From Gillisia xinjiangensis (GTDB taxonomy: Bacteria > Bacteroidota > Bacteroidia > Flavobacteriales > Flavobacteriaceae), in the NCBI RefSeq assembly GCF_046298265.1, contig NZ_JBKAHK010000002.1:186001-250000 (forward strand): 64,000 bases of DNA, written 5' to 3'. Below, one piece after another: positions 43,747-50,723 of the stretch (its first letter is position 1; each line of letters begins with the position of its first letter). The position numbers and the translations under genes are program-made. The notes beneath the pieces are model-generated. The model was not told the origin of the DNA. It saw nothing but the letters and a program-made list of their open reading frames with translations, and did no database searches.

Positions 43747-44190
43747 AAACCGCTTTCTCTACTACTGGGTTTATTGTTATTTGTGTCTTGTGCCAATGCA
43801 AAAAAAGGATCAAATGAGCTTTCTGGTGATTCTCCAATTTCAGAGGAAATTGAAACGCTATCAGGAGAATACCAGATAATAACTCTTAAAGAAGAAAATA
43901 TTTCTTCGGAAGATATCTATTTAAAAATCGATGATAAGGGAGAATCTTTAATGATAAATGCAGGTTGCAATGTTCTCCGGGTTGATTTCATTCAAGTAAA
44001 GGACCGTATAAGTTTTCAACCACCCGTAAGCACCAAAATGTATTGTGAAGGAAAAATGACCTATGAGAACACCTTAAATTTAATTCTGCCTGATATTTCC
44101 GAAATTCAGAGCAGCGAAGATAATCTGGTGTTTTTATCCAAAGAAAATGAAGTACAATTAACAGTACGAAAAAACAAAAAAAGTGAGTAA
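43744..44190 (+). CDS. META/HslJ-like lipoprotein in suf operon
   Basis: From the ATG at 43744 the precursor has 148 residues with a lipobox LFVSC (Cys14), then a compact beta domain (LSGEYQIITLKEENISSEDIY split here, LMINAGCNVLRVDF, PPVSTKMYCEGKM). The two cysteines and the spacing recall META/HslJ domains, but the match is partial. A frame from 43720 starts inside the leader element and is rejected. It sits between sufS and sufE and overlaps the sufE start by 8 bases. Confidence 0.72.
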   Translation: MKPLSLLLGLLLFVSCANAKKGSNELSGDSPISEEIETLSGEYQIITLKEENISSEDIYLKIDDKGESLMINAGCNVLRVDFIQVKDRISFQPPVSTKMYCEGKMTYENTLNLILPDISEIQSSEDNLVFLSKENEVQLTVRKNKKSE

Positions 44191-44608
44191 AATAAAGGAA
44201 ATACAAGAAGAAATCGTAGAGGAATTTTCCATGTTTGACGACTGGATGCAACGCTACGAATATATGATCGAGCTGGGAAAATCGCTCCCGCTTATCGAAG
44301 AAAAATATAAAGTTGAAGGAAACCTCATCAAAGGTTGTCAAAGCAAGGTTTGGGTTCATGCAGAACTTGAAGATGAAAGACTGGTTTTTACAGCAGATAG
44401 TGATGCGATAATAACAAAAGGAATCGTTGCAATTTTGATACGTGCATTTTCAAATCAGCATCCATCAGAGATCCTTGAAGCCAATACTCAATTTATAGAT
44501 GAGATAGGCTTAAAAGAACATCTTTCGCCAACCAGGGCAAATGGTTTGGTGAGCATGATCAAACAACTAAAAATGTATGCAATTGCATATCAAACACAAT
44601 TAGATTAA
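44183..44608 (+). CDS. sufE: Cysteine desulfuration protein SufE
   Basis: SufE accepts the persulfide from SufS and passes it to SufB. The 141-residue protein has Cys52 in LIKGCQSKVWVHAE and the family end FIDEIGLKEHLSPTRANGL. The start is GTG at 44183, inside the end of the lipoprotein gene; no better start fits. The overlap implies translational coupling. The next gene follows after one base. Confidence 0.94.
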   Translation: MSKIKEIQEEIVEEFSMFDDWMQRYEYMIELGKSLPLIEEKYKVEGNLIKGCQSKVWVHAELEDERLVFTADSDAIITKGIVAILIRAFSNQHPSEILEANTQFIDEIGLKEHLSPTRANGLVSMIKQLKMYAIAYQTQLD

Positions 44609-44609
44609 A

Positions 44610-44933
44610 ATGACAGAAGAAATAAATACAGAAGAAATGGGCGAAAAGATTGTAAAGGTTTTAAAGACCATTTATGATCCGGAAATTCCTGTAGACATCT
44701 ATGAATTAGGCCTTATTTACGATGTAATGGTAAATACAGACTATGATGTAAAAATATTGATGACACTCACCACACCAAATTGTCCGGTGGCAGAATCATT
44801 GCCACGGGAGGTGGAAGAAAGAGTGAAATCACTGGATACTGTTAAGGACTGCGAGGTTGAAATCACTTTTGATCCACCCTGGACCCAGGATTTGATGAGT
44901 GAAGAAGCCAGACTGGAATTAGGTTTGCTATAA
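44610..44933 (+). CDS. sufT: SufT-like metal-sulfur cluster assembly factor (DUF59)
   Basis: The 107-residue MIP18/DUF59 protein has TIYDPEIPVDIYELGLIYDV, the conserved Cys in TTPNCPVAESLP and the end VEITFDPPWTQDLMSEEARLELG split over the last 25 residues. It helps mature Fe-S proteins when demand is high in other bacteria. Its place in the suf operon, one base after sufE, is the usual one in Bacteroidota. Confidence 0.92.
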   Translation: MTEEINTEEMGEKIVKVLKTIYDPEIPVDIYELGLIYDVMVNTDYDVKILMTLTTPNCPVAESLPREVEERVKSLDTVKDCEVEITFDPPWTQDLMSEEARLELGLL

Positions 44934-44996
44934 AAGCAGATAAAACTTTGAAAAAAGGAAAAATCATAAACCCTCGGGGGGATTAAATCTATAAGA

Positions 44997-45509
44997 ATGT
45001 CCACAGAAATTATAAATCGGGTTGCCAATAGTAAATTGATCACTTTTAATCTGGAAGATTTTTATCCTTCCGGTGAAAGATTCCTTTTTGATATTAAGGA
45101 TTGGCTATTGGAAGGACTTGTTCTAAGGGAAACAGTCTTCCGGGAACAAGCCCTGGCGCACGAATGGAGTCAATATAAAAATGCCTATGTAGCGCTTACC
45201 TGTTCCACAGATGCCATTATCCCCGCCTGGGCATACTTGCTCCTTTCTACATATTTGAATCCGTACGCCAAAAAGACCGTGATTGGAGATTTGAAAACCC
45301 TGGAAACAATTTTATATTCAGAAATTATATCTAAAATGGATCTTTCCAATCTAAAGGACAAACCTGTTATTATTAAAGGTTGTTCCCATAGGCCGGTCCC
45401 CGAAAACGCCTATTTATTTTTGATAGAAAGATTACAACCAGTGGTTAAAAGTCTGTTGTACGGTGAAGCATGTTCCTCTGTACCTCTTTTCAAAAATAAA
45501 AACATTTAG
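44997..45509 (+). CDS. DUF2480 family protein
   Basis: The 170-residue protein has the Bacteroidota-specific pattern INRVANSKLITFNLEDFYP and DIKDWLLEGLVLRE, with KGCSHRPVPENAYLFLIERL near the C-terminus. It has no signal peptide. In flavobacteria DUF2480 genes usually close the suf operon, which implies a link to Fe-S assembly, but no activity is known. The gap before it contains a 17-bp word also found between sufC and sufD. Confidence 0.85.
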   Translation: MSTEIINRVANSKLITFNLEDFYPSGERFLFDIKDWLLEGLVLRETVFREQALAHEWSQYKNAYVALTCSTDAIIPAWAYLLLSTYLNPYAKKTVIGDLKTLETILYSEIISKMDLSNLKDKPVIIKGCSHRPVPENAYLFLIERLQPVVKSLLYGEACSSVPLFKNKNI

Positions 45510-45514
45510 AGCCA

Positions 45515-46411
45515 ATGCAAAAATCATTACTTGTCTTTTATTTTCTGTTCTTAAATTCAATTGTATTTGCACAGGACGAAAAAACAGAAATCCCTCCAAA
45601 TGGATGGAGTAAGGAAGGTAGAATCCAATTGTTGTTTAACCAATCGGCATTTAATAAGGAATGGACTGGTGGTGGTACTTCAAGTATATCGGGAAATCTT
45701 ACTTTGAACTATGATTTTAATTATAGAATGAATGACTTCACCTGGGATAATAAAATCCTGGGGAATTTTGGAATGACCAAGGTAAAAGATGACGATTTTT
45801 CGAGAAAAACCAGCGACCGGTTTGAGTTCAACTCGATTGCAGGCAAACAACTTGAAAATTCTAATTGGTACTATTCTTATTTTTTGAATTTCAGAACTCA
45901 GTTTGCAAAGGGATATGAATTTAGCGAAGATCCTCAAACCGGAGAAAATATTAGAACAGAAACCACCCATTTCCTATCCCCGGCTTACCTTCAAACAGGG
46001 CCAGGTATGATGTGGAAAAAGAATGAAAACCTCATCATCAATATCGCTCCAATCACCGCACGGTTTATATTTATAGATAATATGTTTACTTCCGGACCCA
46101 ATTATGTGGATGGTCTGTATTTTGGGGTGGACCGCGGAAAATCAAGTCGGTTTGAATTAGGTGCTTCCATTAGTGGTTTTGCGCAATTCGATCTTTTGGA
46201 GAATGTCACTATGGAAAACAACATTAACCTATATTCCAATTATTTGGATAAACCGGGTAATATTGATATTGATTATTCGGCCAATATTCAAATGGGGATC
46301 AATGAATATCTTTCAGCAAACCTTATATTTCAGGCGATTTACGACGATAATGCCGTAGCAGCTTTTCAAATTAGGGAGGTTTTTGGATTAGGAATAAATT
46401 ACAATTTCTAA
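45515..46411 (+). CDS. DUF3078 family outer-membrane protein
   Basis: The 298-residue precursor has a signal peptide (about 1-20, ending VFA), then a long series of alternating strands (SGNLTLNYDFNYRMNDFTWD, SRFELGASISGFAQFDLLE) and ends with an aromatic residue (GLGINYNF), as outer-membrane beta-barrels do. DUF3078 proteins are common in flavobacteria and of unknown function. It follows DUF2480 by 5 bases and ends the suf operon. Confidence 0.85.
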   Translation: MQKSLLVFYFLFLNSIVFAQDEKTEIPPNGWSKEGRIQLLFNQSAFNKEWTGGGTSSISGNLTLNYDFNYRMNDFTWDNKILGNFGMTKVKDDDFSRKTSDRFEFNSIAGKQLENSNWYYSYFLNFRTQFAKGYEFSEDPQTGENIRTETTHFLSPAYLQTGPGMMWKKNENLIINIAPITARFIFIDNMFTSGPNYVDGLYFGVDRGKSSRFELGASISGFAQFDLLENVTMENNINLYSNYLDKPGNIDIDYSANIQMGINEYLSANLIFQAIYDDNAVAAFQIREVFGLGINYNF

Positions 46412-46459
46412 GCTGCTAAGGTCTTCCGCAAAAATTCAAAAACCTCACAAGTTGTTTTT

Positions 46460-46592
46460 GTCATTCTGAACGAGCTTTTGGGCGAGCAAGAATCTTAACA
46501 GCTGGTGTATGGGATGGAGTTTTAACATGGTGTTTCTTCAAATATGATTTGTCCAATGTGGGCGCAAGATTCTTCACTTCGGTCAGAATGAC
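46460..46592. mobile_element. MITE-like palindromic repeat (GTCATTCTGA type)
   Basis: The 133-bp stretch begins GTCATTCTGAACGA and ends GGTCAGAATGAC, giving terminal inverted repeats of about 10-13 bp. Inner AAGAATCTT and AAGATTCTT extend the symmetry. This is a widespread type of intergenic repeat in Bacteroidota and other bacteria. It encodes nothing and would need a transposase elsewhere. It fills much of the gap between the suf operon and hflX. Confidence 0.75.
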
Positions 46593-46693
46593 ATTTCAGG
46601 GTTGTTTTGGTTTCGGAATTTCTTATTCACTACAATTCAAGTTAAATTTATGTTGAATTTCATTCGGTAAAATCGCTATCTCAATCAATTGTT

Positions 46694-46701
46694 TAACTTT
46701 G
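46694..46701 (+). promoter_or_regulatory. Candidate -7 promoter element of hflX
   Basis: TAACTTTG matches TAnnTTTG and ends 5 bases before the hflX ATG, so transcription would start at or beside the start codon. No matching -33 TTTG is clear. Confidence 0.45.
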
Positions 46702-46706
46702 TTATT

Positions 46707-47927
46707 ATGATAGAAAAGACTGACTTAAATTACGAAAAGGTAGTTCTCATTGGGATCGTTACCCAACACCAAAATGAAGATAAATTAAACGAATATTTAG
46801 ACGAACTCGAATTTCTTACCTATACTGCCGGTGGGGAAGTGCTTAAACGCTTCACTCAAAAAATGGATAAACCAGATCCTAAGACTTTTATGGGCTCCGG
46901 AAAAATCCTGGAAGTAAAATCTTATATAGATGAGCATGATGTGGGAACCGCCATTTTTGATGATGAACTCTCTCCTGCACAGCAAAAGAATATCGAAAAG
47001 GTATTGAATGTAAAAATTTTAGACCGGACAAATCTAATCCTCGATATATTCGCGCAAAGAGCTCAAACCAGTTATGCCCGGACGCAGGTAGAACTGGCAC
47101 AATATCAATATCTATTGCCAAGACTGGCAGGAATGTGGACTCACCTTGAAAGACAGCGTGGAGGTATTGGAATGCGCGGTCCCGGAGAAACAGAAATTGA
47201 AACAGACAGACGAATTGTTCGGGATAAAATATCACTGCTTAAAAAGAAAATTGAAACCATCGATAAACAGATGGAAGTGCAAAGAGGAAACCGTGGACAA
47301 CTGGTACGTGTTGCTTTGGTAGGTTATACCAATGTTGGGAAATCCACCGTGATGAATCTTATAAGTAAAAGTGAGGTGTTTGCTGAAAATAAACTTTTTG
47401 CGACGTTGGATACAACGGTACGTAAAGTAGTGATCAGGAATTTGCCTTTTTTATTAACAGATACCGTTGGTTTTATTAGAAAGTTGCCTACACAGCTAAT
47501 AGAATCATTTAAATCTACCTTAGATGAAGTGCGGGAAGCAGATTTGTTACTGCACATTGTAGATATTTCCCATCCACAATTTGAAGAACACATCGAATCG
47601 GTTAACCAAACCCTTGCCGATATTAAAAGCGCAGATAAGCCAACCATCATGGTTTTCAATAAAATTGATGCCTATAAGGAAGAGAAGATCGATGAAGATG
47701 ATCTTATCACTGAAAAAACAAAGGCTCACAATTCCCTTGAAGAATGGCAACAAACCTGGATGAACAAATTAGGCGATAATGTGATTTTTATTTCTGCACT
47801 CAATAAAGAAAATATCGAGGACTTTAAAAGGAAAGTTTACGAAGCCGTGCGACAAATTCATATTACCCGTTTTCCTTATAATAATTTCCTTTACCCAGAG
47901 TACGACACTTACGGAGAAGAGGAATAG
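46707..47927 (+). CDS. hflX: GTPase HflX
   Basis: HflX binds the 50S ribosome and splits stalled ribosomes. The 406-residue protein (start at the ATG at 46707, since a longer frame crosses the promoter box) has the HflX N-domain (AGGEVLKRFTQKMDKPDPKT), the signature MWTHLERQRGGIGMRGPGE, the G1 loop GYTNVGKST at about 205-213, G3 DTVGFIRKLP and G4 FNKID. Length is typical. Confidence 0.95.
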   Translation: MIEKTDLNYEKVVLIGIVTQHQNEDKLNEYLDELEFLTYTAGGEVLKRFTQKMDKPDPKTFMGSGKILEVKSYIDEHDVGTAIFDDELSPAQQKNIEKVLNVKILDRTNLILDIFAQRAQTSYARTQVELAQYQYLLPRLAGMWTHLERQRGGIGMRGPGETEIETDRRIVRDKISLLKKKIETIDKQMEVQRGNRGQLVRVALVGYTNVGKSTVMNLISKSEVFAENKLFATLDTTVRKVVIRNLPFLLTDTVGFIRKLPTQLIESFKSTLDEVREADLLLHIVDISHPQFEEHIESVNQTLADIKSADKPTIMVFNKIDAYKEEKIDEDDLITEKTKAHNSLEEWQQTWMNKLGDNVIFISALNKENIEDFKRKVYEAVRQIHITRFPYNNFLYPEYDTYGEEE

Positions 47928-47975
47928 GCTTATTGTTTATTTTCATAAATTAGCTGAACTCCAATTTGTTATATC

Positions 47976-48070
47976 ATGAAACCTCCTTAACGGCAAGTCG
48001 ATTCACAGGAGAATGAGTATTATGGAGGTTACATATGACCGATAAAAAACAATAATATAAAACACATATG
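47976..48070 (+). repeat. Start-codon leader element, copy 5 (lipocalin-like gene)
   Basis: The unit begins ATGAAACCTCCTTAACGG and ends CACATATGAAA on the start codon at 48068. AACCTCC (47980-47986) pairs perfectly with GGAGGTT (48024-48030), a helix with a sequence unlike those of the other copies at the same place. CATATG at 48032-48037 can pair with the start-site CATATG at 48065-48070. The words AAGTCGATTCACA and AGAATGAG align with the other copies. Confidence 0.84.
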
Positions 48071-48799
48071 AAAAATTCATCTCTTTTTTTGACTCTTTTC
48101 CTTTTCTGCGGAATTTTATCTGCACAAAATTTTGAAGGCTCCTGGAAACTTATACAAGAAGACGGACAGCCTGTCGCGAGCCGTGAAGTGATTCGAATCA
48201 ATCAGGATGGTTATTTTGCATACGGAGCTAAGGGAATTGACAATAACTATTTTTTAAGTGCCCTTGGCGGGGAATTTCAGCTGAATGGATCAGATTATAG
48301 TGTAGTTCATGATTTTAATACCAAAGAACCCAATAATATTGGTAAGGAATTTAAGTATACCCTTAAATGGGAGGGCGATGATACAGTTGTAATTTCCAAT
48401 GACGCGCATAGCGAGGTTTGGAAAAGACTTTCAGATAAAAAAGATGACTTAACCCAGAACTGGGTAATTACCGGAAGAGAAAGAAACAAAGAAATGGCTA
48501 CAATGACCCCGGGAAATCGTCGCACCGTTAAAATTTTAAGTGGAGGACGGTTTCAATGGATCGCCTTTAATTCTGCTTCCAAAGAATTTAGTGGCACAGG
48601 CGGAGGAACTTACACCGCTGAAGATGGAAAGTACATTGAAAATATTGAATTTTTTTCCCGCGAAAATCGTCGGGTAGGTGCAAGCCTGGAATTTGAATAC
48701 GAGGTTATAGACGGAAAATGGCATCACAAAGGAGTAAGTTCCAAAGGCGATCCAATCTACGAGATCTGGTCTCCATATAAAGAGGCTTATAAAAAGTAA
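48068..48799 (+). CDS. Secreted lipocalin-like protein with internal duplication
   Basis: The 243-residue precursor has a signal peptide (about 1-18, ending LSAQ). Two similar halves follow: FEGSWKLI...GEFQLNG...EVWKRL (about 21-128) and NWVITGRE...GGGTYTAEDGKYIENIEF...IYEIWSPY (about 135-240). Each has the GSW/strand pattern of small lipocalin-like (DUF4488-type) domains. The ligand is unknown. It has no co-directional neighbour downstream and is preceded by a leader element. Confidence 0.75.
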   Translation: MKNSSLFLTLFLFCGILSAQNFEGSWKLIQEDGQPVASREVIRINQDGYFAYGAKGIDNNYFLSALGGEFQLNGSDYSVVHDFNTKEPNNIGKEFKYTLKWEGDDTVVISNDAHSEVWKRLSDKKDDLTQNWVITGRERNKEMATMTPGNRRTVKILSGGRFQWIAFNSASKEFSGTGGGTYTAEDGKYIENIEFFSRENRRVGASLEFEYEVIDGKWHHKGVSSKGDPIYEIWSPYKEAYKK

Positions 48800-49210
48800 C
48801 TAGCGTTGTAAAATAGCTTCTACAGGAATAAGGGAAATCCCTGTCGGAATTTTAGTATGGATAAATATCAAACTGTTGTCTAAAGGAACATACTGCAGTT
48901 GAATATCTTCTACCAACCTGTTTCTACCTTCCCCGCTCAATAAATTTCCCTGAAATATATTTTCAGAGATTTTCACCAGGGTAACTGTATATTCATCCTC
49001 CATTTTAAAACATTCAGAGATTTTAATCTCAAAATCTTCAACGCAATGAACTCCCTGTACCCTGTCCTTTGTAATATGGACTAATTCAATAGTAAACGTT
49101 TTCAGTCCATCGCTCGAATTCCAGCTCCATTTTCCTGAAATATTCTGAGCTTCTGCAATAAAGCCGGAAAACATCATTAACACCGCGATCAATAATATTT
49201 TTTTTATCAT
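48800..49210 (-). CDS. Small secreted protein of unknown function
   Basis: The 136-residue precursor has a signal peptide (MIKKILLIAVLMMFSGFIAEA) and one beta-rich domain that begins NISGKWSWNSSDGLKTFTIEL. The ISGKW start and strand pattern resemble each half of the neighbouring lipocalin-like protein, so it may be a distant single-domain relative. Two cysteines (CVEDFEIKISEC) could form a disulfide. Its stop abuts the stop of the convergent neighbour. Confidence 0.7.
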   Translation of the reverse strand: MIKKILLIAVLMMFSGFIAEAQNISGKWSWNSSDGLKTFTIELVHITKDRVQGVHCVEDFEIKISECFKMEDEYTVTLVKISENIFQGNLLSGEGRNRLVEDIQLQYVPLDNSLIFIHTKIPTGISLIPVEAILQR

Positions 49211-49285
49211 CGTTCTGAATTTTTAAATGTATAAAATTAAAGCAAAAGGACTTAATAAGGGGAAAAAAATTAGTTTATATAACTT

Positions 49286-50683
49286 TTAATTTCCTGTAAC
49301 CCGTACATTATCAATATCATAGGTGGTGGTTTTATCGGGAATTCCGCCCATATATCTGAAGGCAACATTGATAGTTCCTTCCATACACGAAATATCGATT
49401 AAGGATCTTTTAAAATTGGTCGCTGCCTGATTTGATGGGCCCAATGGTATTTGGGCATCCAGTAGGTTCCAATTAGTTGTTAATGGGTTTCCACTATATT
49501 CATTTGTGATATAAACCCTCAAAATAGTCGCATTATCGAAGGAGGAACGCAGATCAAAAGATAAAACTTCTTCCTGGGATTTATCCAAACTAATTCCTGG
49601 AGTAACCAGCCAGGCCTCCAAAGGTGCTTCCAGGGTATTATACGCTGAAATCCGAACGTGCCTGTTTCCCGCCAGGGTGCCAGGCTTAAAAACCACGCTG
49701 CCACCACTAACATTGAGATTGGTCCATCCTCTGGTTTCCAGCATTCTTAGCGTTGTAATGGTCTCAAAACTTTCCTGAAATAGGATTTCCACTCCGGGAT
49801 TCGAATTTTCCCCGCATTTAAAAAATTCCGGATCACAGCGCGCCCCATCTTTAAAAGAAAGATCTTCCGGGGTATTAAGAACAATTATAAAAAAATCATC
49901 ATAAAAATCCCTTGTTAAAACCCCGGATAAGCTCCCGGAAGACGGAGGCAATAACAAAGACCTGAAATCGGCATAGGTACTTGTACTTAGCATTGCGGTG
50001 GCTCCAGTCTCACAACTCTCGAGCTGGCGTACACCGTCAAATTCATCGGTTGTTTCAGCAGCAAATGTAAGTGGACTTGCTTCCCTGAAAAGGTTCAGGT
50101 TAAACTGAACATGCTCCAGTTTGATGTACAAATTCTTAAAACCCTCATTAAAATCCCGAATATCTAAGCTTAAGGGTTCTATAGCTGCTGTTTCAGAAGT
50201 TTTTAATAAATGATTATCTATAAGAGGTTTGGGAATAGCAACCACATTCCCCCTGTTTTGAATGCCTAATACCAATGATCCGTTATTATACCCTAAACTA
50301 AGTCCGTCAAGCTTCACATAAATTTTCCTTCCGAAATCATAGGTGTTAAATAAGGAACCATCATCAACCAGGACCTGTATTCCGGAAGTTGGATTGGAAG
50401 GACGATCCTGCAGCACAAGTTTTTTATAAAAATTACCTCCTTCGTCACTGGAAACAACATAGCCTTCCATGGCTACACCGGTGTTTTGAAAAGTATAAAT
50501 ATCTTCAGATTCAAAATCAAAATGGCCTTTTACCGCAGCGATGGTTGTAATGTTTCCACCAAATACAATTTCAGAAACTTCAATTTCCGGCAGCTCATAG
50601 TCATCGGTCTTCACGCAGGAATTCAGGCTTAAAACCGCCACCACAAAAAGTAGATTACTAAAATTAAATAGCGTTTTTTTCAT
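49286..50683 (-). CDS. DUF5689 lipoprotein with C-terminal choice-of-anchor J domain
   Basis: The 465-residue precursor has a lipobox (LNSC, Cys23). A DUF5689 domain follows with GYVVSSDEGGNFYKKLVLQD and KIYVKLDGLSLGYNNGSL. The C-terminal half is a jelly-roll domain of the choice-of-anchor type (FQESFETITTLRMLETRGWTN split, then AWLVTPGISL and TTYDIDNVRVTG). It is encoded 40 bases after the TonB receptor and is probably its surface-exposed partner, like SusD-type lipoproteins. Confidence 0.86.
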   Translation of the reverse strand: MKKTLFNFSNLLFVVAVLSLNSCVKTDDYELPEIEVSEIVFGGNITTIAAVKGHFDFESEDIYTFQNTGVAMEGYVVSSDEGGNFYKKLVLQDRPSNPTSGIQVLVDDGSLFNTYDFGRKIYVKLDGLSLGYNNGSLVLGIQNRGNVVAIPKPLIDNHLLKTSETAAIEPLSLDIRDFNEGFKNLYIKLEHVQFNLNLFREASPLTFAAETTDEFDGVRQLESCETGATAMLSTSTYADFRSLLLPPSSGSLSGVLTRDFYDDFFIIVLNTPEDLSFKDGARCDPEFFKCGENSNPGVEILFQESFETITTLRMLETRGWTNLNVSGGSVVFKPGTLAGNRHVRISAYNTLEAPLEAWLVTPGISLDKSQEEVLSFDLRSSFDNATILRVYITNEYSGNPLTTNWNLLDAQIPLGPSNQAATNFKRSLIDISCMEGTINVAFRYMGGIPDKTTTYDIDNVRVTGN

Positions 50684-50723
50684 AATTGATTGTTTTTGGC
50701 TTCTTATGGTTAATCCTCGCGGT

